Source: Sulfurovum lithotrophicum
GTDB taxonomy: Bacteria; Campylobacterota; Campylobacteria; Campylobacterales; Sulfurovaceae
Direction of reading: 5' to 3'
Length of the DNA stretch: 64,000 nt
NCBI RefSeq assembly: GCF_000987835.1
Contig: NZ_CP011308.1
Location: 992,001-1,056,000 of the forward strand
The position numbers were made by a program, and so were the translations under genes. The first letter of the stretch is position 1, and each line of letters starts with the position of its first letter. Of the stretch, positions 25,221 to 35,213 are shown piece after piece. A model generated the notes under the pieces. The model worked only from the letters and a program-made list of their open reading frames with translations, did no database searches and had not been told where the DNA came from.

Positions 25221-25991
25221 ATGGCAAAAACAACTTTTATATCATGGAATGTGAATGGCATACGTGCAGTTGAGAAAAAAAATGCATTAAAATGGATCGA
25301 TGAAAGTGATATTGATTTTTTGGGACTTCAGGAGATCAAAGCGGAAGCGAACCAGATCCCGGATAGTATTTTTGAAAAACATTACAAATTCCAAAGTATC
25401 AACTCCTCTTCCCGGAAAGGGCAGTCCGGTGTTGCTTTGTTTACCAATATCAAGGGTACAGCATCCGGTGGAGACCATATTGATATCCTCAATGAAGGAC
25501 GTATCAATGAATATCATTTCGGCAGTTATGTTCTTTTTAATGTCTATTTTCCCAATGGACAGAGAAGCGAAGAGCGTTTAGCCTATAAACTGGCATTTTA
25601 TGAGCGTTTTCTGGATTATATCAATGAAGTCCGGACAGAGGGAAAGTCGATCATTATCTGCGGTGATGTCAACACGGCCCATAAAGAGATAGATCTTGCC
25701 CGTCCCAAGTCCAATGAAAATACATCGGGGTTCCTGCCTGTAGAAAGAGCATGGATGGACAAACTTCTTGATAACGGATATATCGATACTTTTCGGTATA
25801 TACACGGGGATGAACCGGATCGTTACAGCTGGTGGTCTTACAGGACAAAGGCGAGGGAAAGGAATGTGGGATGGCGTATTGACTACTTCTTCGTTTCAGA
25901 TGATATCAAAGAGAAGATCGTCGATGCGGATATTCTGGACCACATCATGGGCAGTGACCACTGCCCTGTAAAGCTGGTATTGGATATCTGA
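25221..25991 (+). CDS. xth: Exodeoxyribonuclease III
   Basis: AP endonuclease and 3'-5' exonuclease of base-excision repair. 256 aa from the ATG at 25221, with AAGGAT upstream. Motifs: ISWNVNGIRAV, LGLQEIKAE (metal-binding Glu), GDVNTAHKEIDLA and the closing GSDHCPVKLVLDI, the full set for the exonuclease-endonuclease-phosphatase fold. Confidence 0.96.
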   Translation: MAKTTFISWNVNGIRAVEKKNALKWIDESDIDFLGLQEIKAEANQIPDSIFEKHYKFQSINSSSRKGQSGVALFTNIKGTASGGDHIDILNEGRINEYHFGSYVLFNVYFPNGQRSEERLAYKLAFYERFLDYINEVRTEGKSIIICGDVNTAHKEIDLARPKSNENTSGFLPVERAWMDKLLDNGYIDTFRYIHGDEPDRYSWWSYRTKARERNVGWRIDYFFVSDDIKEKIVDADILDHIMGSDHCPVKLVLDI

Positions 25992-25994
25992 TAT

Positions 25995-26468
25995 TTAGAC
26001 TTCTTCTCCGGTATAGTAGAATTCGTCAAGACCATCGAGGAAAGCTATGAGCAGTTCATCCGAACAGGCCTTGAAATTCTTATGTCCTTCTTTTCTGAAG
26101 AGTGATTTAAGTTCCTGCTTGCTCAATGTGACATCGCCCAGACCGAAAATGATCTCGGTTTCAGGCTCTTTGAGCTCCAGGGCGATACGGAGTTTTTTCA
26201 GGATGAGGTTGTTAGTGAGCTCTACGGCTTCGTCATCGCCGGGTTTTTTTGGGGAAGGACCTCGCTTGAGTGTCACGAGTCCATCGAGAAACATCCCCAA
26301 CTCTTCATAGGAGCAGAGTACAAAATCTTTATCCACGCGTTTTTTGAGCAGGGATTCGAGATGTTTTGGGTTCATCTCATAGCCCTCAAGTGTATAGGCT
26401 TCAAGTATATCGGCCTCACTCATGTTTAGTGCTTTTACTGTTTTATAAAGAATATCGTTTGTTTTCAA
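25995..26468 (-). CDS. DUF1456 protein (YehS-like)
   Basis: 157 aa made of two related halves: NDILYKTVKALNMSEADILE and later LILKKLRIALELKEPETEII, each followed by a helical segment with K/R-rich turns (LLKKRVDKDF, LFRKEGHKNF). This duplicated arrangement defines DUF1456/YehS. Function unknown. Next upstream on the same strand's opposite side is the YceI-like gene, 6 bp away. Confidence 0.85.
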   Translation of the reverse strand: MKTNDILYKTVKALNMSEADILEAYTLEGYEMNPKHLESLLKKRVDKDFVLCSYEELGMFLDGLVTLKRGPSPKKPGDDEAVELTNNLILKKLRIALELKEPETEIIFGLGDVTLSKQELKSLFRKEGHKNFKACSDELLIAFLDGLDEFYYTGEEV

Positions 26469-26474
26469 GGTTAT

Positions 26475-27104
26475 CTACTTTTTCTGTGCGATATTCACAT
26501 GGCAGAGTGTTGCTTTGACCGTTGTAGAAAAACCGATGGTCACGTCACTCCATGTTTTGCCTTTATGCAGTTCATAGCAAGCTTTGTTGATGGAGGCCAA
26601 TGCTTTGCCTGCCGCAAAGTCGACAAGGTCAATGGTGCCTGTAGCATTAAACTGCCCCTTGTCGTAGATGTACTTCATGGGAACGGTCTTCGTTTTTCCG
26701 TTCATGGTGATCTCTATGCTGACTGTACCGGTACGCGGTTTCCCTTTTTCATGTTTATCGGACCTTTTGATGTCGATGATCTTCGCTTCGATGGTATTGG
26801 AACTCATAATAGAGAAGAAGAATTTGACCAGTTTTTCATCTCTTCCCGGGTTCCCCGTAGTCAGTTTGCTTGTATCGATGTTCACTTTTGAACCGACAAA
26901 GAGTTCCCGGAAGTTCTTTCCTTCGAGTGAGTTGGGAGTGTATTTTACCGCAGTAAATTGCCCGTTCACACCGATCTTGGCTGGTGTCTTGTAGGCTTTC
27001 CATGTGACGTTCATATCGGCAGGCTGTACGAGTACACAGCCCGTAGGTGATGCGGCATAAGCCATTGAGGCTATGGCAAGCAGCGAAAGAAGTGTTCGTT
27101 TCAT
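26475..27104 (-). CDS. Periplasmic YceI-like protein
   Basis: 209 aa. Signal peptide MKRTLLSLLAIASMAYAA. The body resembles the YceI lipocalin-like barrel: MNVTWKAYKTPAKIGVNGQF near the start and a late IGFSTTVKATL. In Campylobacterota such proteins are common and may bind an isoprenoid-type ligand; the role is unknown. It precedes the DUF1456 gene by 6 bp and follows the DUF302 lipoprotein gene, so the three may be one transcript. Confidence 0.72.
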   Translation of the reverse strand: MKRTLLSLLAIASMAYAASPTGCVLVQPADMNVTWKAYKTPAKIGVNGQFTAVKYTPNSLEGKNFRELFVGSKVNIDTSKLTTGNPGRDEKLVKFFFSIMSSNTIEAKIIDIKRSDKHEKGKPRTGTVSIEITMNGKTKTVPMKYIYDKGQFNATGTIDLVDFAAGKALASINKACYELHKGKTWSDVTIGFSTTVKATLCHVNIAQKK

Positions 27105-27131
27105 AAGAATATCCTTTTAAATATCTATTTT

Positions 27132-27602
27132 CTATTTGGCAGCAGCTTTTTCGGCCAATTCCTGCAAAGCAATATGCGCTTGCTGTATGATAGCCAAACA
27201 AGTTTTATCTTTGATGTTGTGCTTGAGGGTCCAGTATTCCGGATTAGTATAGGTGATGGTGGTGATGCCATCTTCTTCTACGGTGAAGAGCATACGGAGA
27301 GGAAGCTCCAGTCCCATGCTTGGGTTACACTGCATGAGTTTCGTACCTATTTTTGGGTTTCCAAATATCACCACTGTCTCGGGTTCGAGCCTCATACCTA
27401 CAGATTTTGCTGCTTTGGTATGGTCTATCGTATTGAAATGTGAAAGCCCCTTTTGGGGTAAAGCCGTCATCAGCTTCTCGATTGCGACAGGGACCGTGTT
27501 GTTCGTCTCTACTGTTTCAAGGAAAGCCCCTTTTTTGTTTTCGCATCCCGTCATTGCCAATGTGAGCAACCCTGCCATACAAGTTATAATGATTCTTTTC
27601 AC
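27132..27602 (-). CDS. DUF302 lipoprotein
   Basis: 156 aa from a GTG at 27602 (AAAGGAT upstream). The signal sequence IIITCMAGLLTLAMTGC ends in a lipobox (AMTGC), so it should be a lipoprotein. The DUF302 domain is seen in KGLSHFNTIDHTKAA, VVIFGNPKIGTKLMQCNP and GLELPLRMLF. Ligand and role unknown; the family is widespread in sulfur-oxidising and microaerophilic bacteria. Confidence 0.82.
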   Translation of the reverse strand: MKRIIITCMAGLLTLAMTGCENKKGAFLETVETNNTVPVAIEKLMTALPQKGLSHFNTIDHTKAAKSVGMRLEPETVVIFGNPKIGTKLMQCNPSMGLELPLRMLFTVEEDGITTITYTNPEYWTLKHNIKDKTCLAIIQQAHIALQELAEKAAAK

Positions 27603-27616
27603 TCTAAATCCTTTAC

Positions 27617-27670
27617 AGGGTGCGTCATCACGCACCACATTGAAATGGGTGTGTGACTACACACCCTACA
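27617..27670. repeat. Tandem hairpin element (REP-like)
   Basis: Two hairpins in a row: GGTGCGT/ACGCACC (27619-27636, loop CATC) and GGGTGTGT/ACACACCC (27647-27666, loop GACT), ending CTACA. It lies between ychF and the DUF302 gene, both read on the minus strand. It could end the ychF transcript but has no T-run. Confidence 0.5.
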
Positions 27671-27672
27671 GT

Positions 27673-28776
27673 TTAAACATTGAACCTGAAATGCATGACA
27701 TCGCCGTCCTGCACGATATACTCTTTCCCTTCAAGCCTGTTCTTCCCTGCCTCTTTGGCTCCCTGCTCGCCGCCATACTGAATGAAGTCTTCATAACTGA
27801 TGACTTCTGCGCGGATGAATCCTTTTTCAAAGTCGTTGTGGATGACTGCCGCAGCTTTTGGAGCGGTCGTTCCTTTCCTGATAGTCCATGCACGTACCTC
27901 TTTGACTCCGGCGGTAAAGTAGCTTTGAAGACCAAGTTTGTCGAAGCCTTTGTGGATGATCTGCTCAAGTCCTGACTCTGTGACCCCAAGGTCCGTGAGC
28001 ATCTCTTCTCTTTCTTCATCTTCGAAATCGACCATTTCTTCTTCTACTTTGGCACAGAGCTTGATGACTTCTCTGTTTCTCTCGTCCGCATAGGTTTTAA
28101 GCTGCTGGACAAATTCATTGTCTTCGCTCAGGCCGTCTTCATCAACGTTCGCACCGTAGATGATCTCTTTGCTTGTCAAAAGACGCAGGTCTTTGTTGAT
28201 GGCTTTGAAACCGTCACTCTCAATACCCTCAAAAGTTGAGACAGGGTTTCCTTCCTCAATATGTGCGAGCAGGGCTTCTGCAACTTCAAGCTGCATCTTG
28301 GCATCCTTGTCGTTCCCTTTGGCTTTCTTCTTCAGCATATCGATACGCTTGAGTACCGCATCGATATCGGCAAAGAGAAGTTCCTGCTCGATGATCTCCA
28401 CGTCACGGATAGGATCGATGGAACCTTCCGTGTGTACCACATTGGGGTCTTCGAAACATCTGACGATATGCAGTATCACTTCCGTCTCGCGAATGTTCCC
28501 CAGAAATTTGTTCCCCAGGCCTTCACCTTTGCTTGCACCTTTGACCAGACCGGCAATGTCCACAAAGTCCAGTGTAGAGTGCTGAATACGTTCAGGGTTG
28601 ACGATCTTGGAAAGCTCATCCAGCCTTTTGTCCGGTACGGGAACAACCGCCTTGTTCGGTTCGATCGTACAGAACGGATAGTTCGCACTCTCTGCATTCT
28701 GTGCCTTTGTCAGTGCGTTAAAAGTCGTAGATTTTCCTACATTCGGCAGTCCTACAAGTCCAATGCCTAATCCCAT
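27673..28776 (-). CDS. ychF: Redox-regulated ATPase/GTPase YchF
   Basis: 367 aa Obg-family P-loop protein that binds ribosomes and prefers ATP. Motifs: GLVGLPNVGKSTTFNALTK (G1), DFVDIAGLVKGAS (G3) and the C-terminal TGS-like region TIRKGTTAPKAAAVIHNDFE with FIRAEVISYEDF. Length and ends match the family exactly. Confidence 0.97.
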   Translation of the reverse strand: MGLGIGLVGLPNVGKSTTFNALTKAQNAESANYPFCTIEPNKAVVPVPDKRLDELSKIVNPERIQHSTLDFVDIAGLVKGASKGEGLGNKFLGNIRETEVILHIVRCFEDPNVVHTEGSIDPIRDVEIIEQELLFADIDAVLKRIDMLKKKAKGNDKDAKMQLEVAEALLAHIEEGNPVSTFEGIESDGFKAINKDLRLLTSKEIIYGANVDEDGLSEDNEFVQQLKTYADERNREVIKLCAKVEEEMVDFEDEEREEMLTDLGVTESGLEQIIHKGFDKLGLQSYFTAGVKEVRAWTIRKGTTAPKAAAVIHNDFEKGFIRAEVISYEDFIQYGGEQGAKEAGKNRLEGKEYIVQDGDVMHFRFNV

Positions 28777-28916
28777 GGTATTTCCTTAGCATAATGATTT
28801 GAGGTGCTTCACCCCATAAATAATACGCGATTTTATCGAAATCTTGGTGAAGGAGGGGTTAGTGTGTATATTTTGATGTATAATAATCATTAAATAACCC
28901 AGGAGAATGGATTTTA

Positions 28917-30545
28917 ATGGAAAATGTTCTCATCGTTCTGATCGTTACGATTGCCATTGCAACGGTACTCAATGTCATTTTGAAAAAGTTCGATATTCCT
29001 ACGGTCATAGGCTATATCCTTTCCGGCTTCGCTATCTCCTCCTTTTATCATTTTGCAGAAGATTCAAGGGAGGTGCTTTCGCATCTGGCAGAATTCGGTA
29101 TTGTCTTTCTGATGTTCACGATCGGGCTTGAGTTTTCGGTTAAACATCTCAAACACATGAAAAAAGAGGTGTTCCTCTTTGGCGGTCTTCAGGTGATGCT
29201 GTCGGGACTTTTGTTCTCCATTATTTCCCATCTGCTATTTCATCAGGAACTGAAAAGCGCCATTGTGATCGGCTTTGCGCTCTCACTCTCTTCCACTGCG
29301 ATCGTACTCAAGATACTCAACGAGAGGAATGAGATACATTCGGGTTACGGACGAAGCAGTGTAGGCATACTGATCTTTCAGGACCTTGCGGTCATTCCGA
29401 TACTTCTGATGGTCTCCATTTTTACTTCACAGACCGATTCGGTCAGTGTAATGCTGCTCAACACGCTGGTCAGCGCCATTCTCGTTTTTGTCATACTCTT
29501 TATTGTAGGCAAATACTTTCTTGAACGTTTTTTTGACCTGATCATGGACACGGATTCGGAAGAGATCTTTCTTGTTGCCGTTCTGTTGGGGGTCATCTCC
29601 GCATCCGTTCTGGCGGAAGTGTTCGGGTTTTCCTACTCGCTGGGTGCATTCATCGCGGGTATGATGCTTTCTGAGACCAAATACCGTTACCGAATAGAAG
29701 CTGACCTTGTACCTTTCAGGGACATCCTTCTGGGAGTATTCTTTGTGACGATAGGGATGCTGATAGACTGGCATTCCATCATTACATACGGACACATCAT
29801 TCTTGGCCTGCTTGTGGGGGTAATGCTGCTCAAAGGTCTGTTGATCTTTGGGATACTGCAGTTCTTCGTACAGAGGAGAACTGCGCTTAAAACCGCTTTG
29901 GCCCTTTTTGAAGTAGGAGAGTTCTCTCTGGCCATCTTCGCTCTGGCAAACTCCAAAGGGCTGATAGACTCGGGGCTCAACCAGATCCTTATTATCACAG
30001 TGGTCCTCTCGATGATCATTACTCCATTTGTACTCAAAAATATCAAAGCGATCGTCGATTATTTTATAAAAGAGCCTGATACACTTCGTGAACGGGCGAT
30101 AATAGGGGGAACGTACAAAGACCACATTATTGTCTGCGGTTATGGACCGCTTGGACAGAGACTGGTGAAGTCCTTTAAAGAAAAAAACCTGCTGTATGTT
30201 ATATTGGAGCATGATGTCAAAGTCGTTGATGCAGTCATAGCCAAAGGAGAAGAGTCGATCTTTTTTGCCAATGCCGCCCAGAAGATGGTACTGGAACACT
30301 TCAATGTCGATCAGTGCTGTGCCATCATCGTGACCATCGACAATGAGATACAAAAACAGCTTATCTGTGAGAATATCGCTTCATTCGGACCGCATATCAA
30401 CAGTATCGTCAAAGTGATGAACAATGCGGAAGGAGAAACGATATCGAGCCTTGGTATCAAGCATGTGGTCAACGCAAGAAATATCGTCGCGGATATCATG
30501 GAGCAGGAAGTGTTGGCCTGCCAGCTTTCCATAAAGGAAAGTTAA
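28917..30545 (+). CDS. CPA2-family cation/proton antiporter with TrkA-N domain
   Basis: 542 aa. About twelve membrane helices (residues 1-390), with IPTVIGYILSGF and SLGAFIAGMMLSETKYR typical of Kef/CPA2 transporters. After that a cytosolic Rossmann domain begins HIIVCGYGPLGQRLVKSF near residue 400, which binds a nucleotide and gates transport. It probably exports potassium or sodium in exchange for protons. Stands alone on the plus strand, converging with the CZB gene. Confidence 0.9.
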   Translation: MENVLIVLIVTIAIATVLNVILKKFDIPTVIGYILSGFAISSFYHFAEDSREVLSHLAEFGIVFLMFTIGLEFSVKHLKHMKKEVFLFGGLQVMLSGLLFSIISHLLFHQELKSAIVIGFALSLSSTAIVLKILNERNEIHSGYGRSSVGILIFQDLAVIPILLMVSIFTSQTDSVSVMLLNTLVSAILVFVILFIVGKYFLERFFDLIMDTDSEEIFLVAVLLGVISASVLAEVFGFSYSLGAFIAGMMLSETKYRYRIEADLVPFRDILLGVFFVTIGMLIDWHSIITYGHIILGLLVGVMLLKGLLIFGILQFFVQRRTALKTALALFEVGEFSLAIFALANSKGLIDSGLNQILIITVVLSMIITPFVLKNIKAIVDYFIKEPDTLRERAIIGGTYKDHIIVCGYGPLGQRLVKSFKEKNLLYVILEHDVKVVDAVIAKGEESIFFANAAQKMVLEHFNVDQCCAIIVTIDNEIQKQLICENIASFGPHINSIVKVMNNAEGETISSLGIKHVVNARNIVADIMEQEVLACQLSIKES

Positions 30546-30554
30546 AGAGGAATT

Positions 30555-31016
30555 TTAAAGTGTTTCAAGGTCAGTATCCGGCAATGCGACAATACGCCTT
30601 TCCATAAGATTGATCTCATTGACAAGTTTTTTGGAAACCTCTTCCATAGAAGCAAAATACTCTTTTGCAAGTTTAACAGAGTCATCTGTTATCTTTTTCT
30701 TTTTGCCAAACAGCTTGCTGAAAAAGCCCTGTGGCTCCAAGTCATAATAAATTTTGTAGATATTCAGATAAATATCATGAAGTTCAAAGTGAAGCTTCTC
30801 TATTTCCGACATACAGTCAAGTGGATTGTTTCTCAGGCCGTTAAGCCTTTGAGCATCAGAGTAGAACCATTGGCCAAACTTGCATTGTGTAGAGTTGACC
30901 GGTATGGCATCTTCTTCCATTTTAAAACCGGAAATCAGCATTTTAGCACGCTGAACCCAGTTGATATGGGCAGCTTTTGCCGCCCTTAATTGTTCAAGGA
31001 TTGTATTTTTTTCCAT
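30555..31016 (-). CDS. CZB-domain zinc-binding protein
   Basis: 153 aa. The chemoreceptor zinc-binding signature is complete: His17 (AAHINW), Cys45 (CKFGQW), His76 and His80 (HFELHDIY). There is no receptor signalling domain, so it is a stand-alone cytoplasmic CZB. Such domains sense zinc or oxidants such as hypochlorite and adjust chemotaxis or cyclic-di-GMP output. A GFFSKLFGKKKK stretch lies after the ligand region. Confidence 0.85.
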   Translation of the reverse strand: MEKNTILEQLRAAKAAHINWVQRAKMLISGFKMEEDAIPVNSTQCKFGQWFYSDAQRLNGLRNNPLDCMSEIEKLHFELHDIYLNIYKIYYDLEPQGFFSKLFGKKKKITDDSVKLAKEYFASMEEVSKKLVNEINLMERRIVALPDTDLETL

Positions 31017-31082
31017 AATTAAAACTCCTAAAATTTAATAAGAATATTTTATCATTATCTATCTTTTAGATCGATAATAATA

Positions 31083-32555
31083 TTAATGCGCTTCTTTTTT
31101 TCTGGCAAGGCCCTCAATGAGTCTGAGCATCATTCGTACCCCGGCACCGGAAGCACCATGCGGGTTCTCGCCCCATGTGTGTTCCACAAAAGCTGGTCCG
31201 GCAATGTCTATATGTGCCCATTTCTCTTTATGCTCCTCATCGATGAACTCGGAGAGGAACTGACCCGCAGTAATGGCTCCGCCGTAACGGGTGTTTGAAA
31301 TATTGCAGACATCGGCAATGCTGCTTTTGATGGTCTTGTGCAGGTAGGGGTTGAAGTCAAGTGCTGTCGCAAGTTCTCCGGCGATCTTTGCCTGCTTTGT
31401 CACCATTGTTTTCACCTCTTCGTTGAAACCCAACACACCTGATGTATAGTGTCCAACACCTACTACGCAGGCACCTGTAAGTGTAGCGAAGTCAAAGAGG
31501 TAGTCCGCTTTGACCTCCTGCTGTGCATAGGCGAGGGTGTCTGCAAGAACGAGTCGGCCTTCCGCATCCGTATTGCGAATCTCGATGGTCTTTCCGTTCT
31601 TGGAAACCAGTACATCGTCTGGTTTATAGGCATCTCCGCCTATCATATTCTCCACTGCACCGACAAAGCCGTGCACTTCCACGGGCAGGTTCATCTCGGA
31701 GATGGCTTTCATCAGTCCCAATACGGCAGAACCGCCGCTCTTGTCAGACTTCATGGTCACCATATAATCGGCAGGCTTGAGGCTCAGCCCACCTGAATCA
31801 TAGGTAAGACCTTTTCCTACCAGTGTGATGACGGCTTTGGGGTTCTTTGGCTTGTGAGAAAGGTGGATTACTCTTGGTTTGTGTCTTGAAGCCCGTGCTA
31901 CGGCAAGGAGGGTTTCCATTTTCTCTTTTTTGAGTTCTTTGGGTTTGAGTATCTTGCATTTGAGCTTATTCTCTTTGGCAAGTTCTTCCGCAATGTTGGC
32001 CATGATCTCAGGGTAGCAGTCATCAGGTGTGGTGTTGACGATGTCACGTGTAAAGTTGGTTGCCTCTGCAGCGATCACTCCATTGTTCAGGGCACGTGCT
32101 GCCACTTCCATGGTGATCTCATGTGCCTCGTAACCTTCAAGTGATATTTCAACGTTCTTGACAGGACATTTTACTTTTTTGCTTTTGTACTGGTTGAATG
32201 TATAGCTTCCAAGTACCAGGCCCTCGACCATGGCTCTGATGGAAGCTGAACATCTCGGGTGACTTACGTAAGTAGCGATCTTAATGGTCTTATAGGTTTT
32301 TTTCCCAATGAGTGAACGAATGGCTGTTGCCACTGCCGGTCTGATGCCTCTTCCTTTGAGCGTCTCCGCTCCCACATAGAGTCTTTTTTTCTCTACAAGG
32401 TGGCACACTTCATCCTGGCTTCCGGAAAAACCGGCTTTTTTGAGCAGTTTTTTGTCTTTGACCGATTTGTGTTTGAGGTTTTTGTCGATGACGATGATGA
32501 TCTCAAGATCGGCCTTGATATCTTTTATATTTGCATTGTTTATATTGAAATTCAT
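31083..32555 (-). CDS. pepA: Leucyl aminopeptidase
   Basis: 490 aa cytosolic M17 peptidase. The catalytic C-terminal domain shows GKGLTYDSGGLSLKP (Asp and Lys), MKSDKSGGSAVLG and the signature NTDAEGRLVLAD, with all zinc ligands in place. The N-terminal 160 residues form the regulatory domain. Intact length. Confidence 0.96.
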   Translation of the reverse strand: MNFNINNANIKDIKADLEIIIVIDKNLKHKSVKDKKLLKKAGFSGSQDEVCHLVEKKRLYVGAETLKGRGIRPAVATAIRSLIGKKTYKTIKIATYVSHPRCSASIRAMVEGLVLGSYTFNQYKSKKVKCPVKNVEISLEGYEAHEITMEVAARALNNGVIAAEATNFTRDIVNTTPDDCYPEIMANIAEELAKENKLKCKILKPKELKKEKMETLLAVARASRHKPRVIHLSHKPKNPKAVITLVGKGLTYDSGGLSLKPADYMVTMKSDKSGGSAVLGLMKAISEMNLPVEVHGFVGAVENMIGGDAYKPDDVLVSKNGKTIEIRNTDAEGRLVLADTLAYAQQEVKADYLFDFATLTGACVVGVGHYTSGVLGFNEEVKTMVTKQAKIAGELATALDFNPYLHKTIKSSIADVCNISNTRYGGAITAGQFLSEFIDEEHKEKWAHIDIAGPAFVEHTWGENPHGASGAGVRMMLRLIEGLARKKEAH

Positions 32556-32632
32556 TGTTTACCTTTTGTGATAGTTTATGTTTCGGAGTATAACCAAATA
32601 TTGGTAATAGGAAAATAGTCTCTACTATTTGA

Positions 32633-33046
32633 CTATTCAACCTTATCTTTCGCGGATACGATATCGATCATGAAGCTTCCCGGTTTTTCATAGCCGATCA
32701 CTGAATAGACGGTCTTCTTTGTCTTGGTGTCAATGAAATATATCGAGGGTGTTAATGTAGCGTTGTGTTCTTTTGCTTCCGGAGAGTTGAAGTCTGCAAC
32801 CACGATAACCATATCAGACAGTGCCGATCTTATATTCTCGTCTCTGAGTGTTCTGTGGATCATCTTCTCACACCACTCACAGCTGCTTTCGATGATGAGA
32901 AGCATGAGGAGATCTTTCTTTTCCGCCTTTGCTTTCTGATACGCCTTTCCCATGCTGGTCTGGGCATCGAGTACCCATGCTGCATCCTCAACAGTGATAG
33001 CCATCAGATTGCATACAAAAAGTAAAGAAAATATAAAGGCTTTCAT
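32633..33046 (-). CDS. Periplasmic thioredoxin-like protein
   Basis: 137 aa. Signal peptide FIFSLLFVCNLMA, then a thioredoxin fold with the redox motif CEWC in IIESSCEWCEKMIHRTL. ATLTPSIYFID holds the cis-Pro loop. Probably a periplasmic disulfide reductase or a cytochrome maturation helper, of the type that works with DsbD/CcdA. Partner not identifiable here. Confidence 0.83.
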   Translation of the reverse strand: MKAFIFSLLFVCNLMAITVEDAAWVLDAQTSMGKAYQKAKAEKKDLLMLLIIESSCEWCEKMIHRTLRDENIRSALSDMVIVVADFNSPEAKEHNATLTPSIYFIDTKTKKTVYSVIGYEKPGSFMIDIVSAKDKVE

Positions 33047-33143
33047 AGTATATCCTTTTTATATAAGTATATCATATTTGATTATAGTAAGTAAATGAAA
33101 GTAAGTATTTTGAAGTATTTTGTTTTTTATTGGTAAGACATGT

Positions 33144-33166
33144 GTTCCCACGCATAATGTGGGAAC
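33144..33166. repeat. REP-like palindrome GTTCCCAC/GTGGGAAC
   Basis: GTTCCCAC and GTGGGAAC (33144-33151, 33159-33166) form an 8-bp hairpin four bases past the trpB end. The motif belongs to the widespread REP-like class; a decayed copy lies at 37950-37972. Confidence 0.6.
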
Positions 33167-33169
33167 GAA

Positions 33170-34399
33170 TCAGTCCTGAAACTGCTCTTTGAGTATATCT
33201 TTTACCTGGATCATATCCTTGTCACCCCGTCCGGAGAGATTTACAAGGATGATCTTTCCTTTTATCTCTTCAGGCTTCATCTTTTTGAGGTATGCGATGG
33301 CATGGGAACTCTCAAGTGCAGGGATGATCCCCTCTGATTGGGAAAGCCAGACAAAAGCATCAAGCGCTTCAACGTCGGTAATGTGGCTGTAAGTGACGAT
33401 ACCTTTGTCTTTAAGGAAAGCATGTTCAGGCCCGATCCCCGGGTAGTCCAGTCCTGCCGAGATGGAATGTGCCTCCTGTACCTGGCCGTCCTCATCCTGC
33501 AGCAGGTAGCTGAGCTGTCCGTGCAGTACGCCGGGGCTGCCTTTTTCCAAAGAACATCCATGCTTGCATTCCAGTCCTTCCCCTCCGGCCTCTATACCGA
33601 TACACTCAACACTTTCATCTTCCAAAAAGTGGCTGAAGATACCCAATGCATTTGAACCGCCGCCGATACAGGCAATGATCTTGTCAGGCAGACATCCTTC
33701 AGCCGCCTTCAATTGTTCTTTGGCTTCCCATCCGATGATGGACTGAATGTCACGTACCATCATAGGGTAGGGGTGAGGACCGGCAACTGTACCTATCAGG
33801 TAGTAAGTATCTCTTGCATTCGTTACCCAGTGGCGGATGGCATCGTTCATGGCATCTTTCAGGGTTTTTGAACCACTCTCTACCGCATGCACTTTGGCAC
33901 CGAGCAGTTTCATGCGGAAAACATTGAGTTCCTGACGTGCCACATCTTTGGCACCCATGAAGACTTCGCATTCCAGTCCGAAAAGCGCTGCCACGGTCGC
34001 TGTTGCCACACCATGCTGTCCCGCACCGGTCTCCGCAATGATCTTTTTCTTTCCGAGACGCTTTGCCAGTACAGCCTGTGCGACACAGTGGTTGATCTTG
34101 TGTGCTCCTGTATGGTTCAGGTCCTCACGTTTAAGGTAGATCTTTGCATCGAGTTCTTTGGAAAGGTTCTCGGCATAGTAGAGTGCAGAGGGACGACCCA
34201 CATAGTTTTTGTAGTAGTAGTCCACCTCTGCCCAGAAATCTTTGTCGAAACGTACCGCTTCATAGTCTTTACGCAGCTGTTCAAGAGCCGGCATGAGTGT
34301 TTCAGGGACAAAACGTCCGCCGAACTTGCCGAAATGTCCGTTCTCGTCCGGGTCGAACGGACTTGGTTTTGGTATATAGACTTCTTTATGTAGATCCAT
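33170..34399 (-). CDS. trpB: Tryptophan synthase beta chain
   Basis: 409 aa PLP enzyme that joins indole and serine. Motifs: [16 protein letters not shown] at the start, the PLP lysine in [30 protein letters not shown] and the phosphate loop [12 protein letters not shown]. The trpA partner is not adjacent, so the genes are split in this genome, as is common in Campylobacterota. Confidence 0.97.
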   Translation of the reverse strand: MDLHKEVYIPKPSPFDPDENGHFGKFGGRFVPETLMPALEQLRKDYEAVRFDKDFWAEVDYYYKNYVGRPSALYYAENLSKELDAKIYLKREDLNHTGAHKINHCVAQAVLAKRLGKKKIIAETGAGQHGVATATVAALFGLECEVFMGAKDVARQELNVFRMKLLGAKVHAVESGSKTLKDAMNDAIRHWVTNARDTYYLIGTVAGPHPYPMMVRDIQSIIGWEAKEQLKAAEGCLPDKIIACIGGGSNALGIFSHFLEDESVECIGIEAGGEGLECKHGCSLEKGSPGVLHGQLSYLLQDEDGQVQEAHSISAGLDYPGIGPEHAFLKDKGIVTYSHITDVEALDAFVWLSQSEGIIPALESSHAIAYLKKMKPEEIKGKIILVNLSGRGDKDMIQVKDILKEQFQD

Positions 34400-34520
34400 C
34401 GTGATTCTTTCGTATAAAAATTGAAGAGATTATATCGTATGGGAGGTTATAGTGTTATAATGACAGGAATGACATATGATATAAGGGAACCTCTAATAAT
34501 AGGCATATAAAAGGAGATGC

Positions 34521-35213
34521 ATGAAAGTATTCGCACATCGTGGGTTCAGTGCTCTTTATCCCGAGAACACGCTTTTAGCCTTTCAAAAAGCGCTTGAGGC
34601 CGGAGCGGACGGCATAGAGACTGATCTTAGATTGACACGTGACGGTCATATCGTACTCTTTCATGACGATGATCTGCTGTACTTGGCCGGTATCAAAGGA
34701 AAAGTGGAATCCTTTACGCTTGAGAGACTGCAAGAATTAAAAATTGGGGAGGGTGAAAGCATACCCACACTGGAATCACTACTGTCGCTTGTGCATGGGG
34801 ATGCGATACTAATATTGGAGATCAAATATGTACCGGAGACATACAAAAAAGTTTGTGAGTCCGTTGCACAAATGATAGCAGACAAACTGGATTGGGTGGA
34901 AGTTTCCTGTTTTGAAGATAACGTACTGGAGTATATACATCGGCTCAATCCCTCGGTCAGGCTGCATAAGATCATTGATACTTCTTCTGTACTGGCTACT
35001 ATGTCCGAAAATAGCCATAATGACTACCTGTATTATCTTGATATAAACATGGCTTTAAGAGAAGAAGCCCTGAAAAGGGGGCTTTTGGATAAATATGAGG
35101 TCATACTCTGGACAGTCGCGAAAGAGGACCTGACAAAAGAGATAGAAGCCGGACTCTACGGCGTCATGATGGATGATATGAGAGAGGCGTACCGCTATAG
35201 AGGTCCCCTATAG
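34521..35213 (+). CDS. ugpQ: Glycerophosphodiester phosphodiesterase
   Basis: 230 aa. The GDPD motif is complete: VFAHRGFSALYPENTLLAF (His9, Arg10, Glu), GADGIETDLRLTRDGHIVLFH (metal Glu, Asp; His). No signal peptide, so cytoplasmic, releasing glycerol 3-phosphate. AAGGAGATGC precedes the ATG. The end overlaps the converging lipoprotein gene by 6 nt. Confidence 0.93.
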   Translation: MKVFAHRGFSALYPENTLLAFQKALEAGADGIETDLRLTRDGHIVLFHDDDLLYLAGIKGKVESFTLERLQELKIGEGESIPTLESLLSLVHGDAILILEIKYVPETYKKVCESVAQMIADKLDWVEVSCFEDNVLEYIHRLNPSVRLHKIIDTSSVLATMSENSHNDYLYYLDINMALREEALKRGLLDKYEVILWTVAKEDLTKEIEAGLYGVMMDDMREAYRYRGPL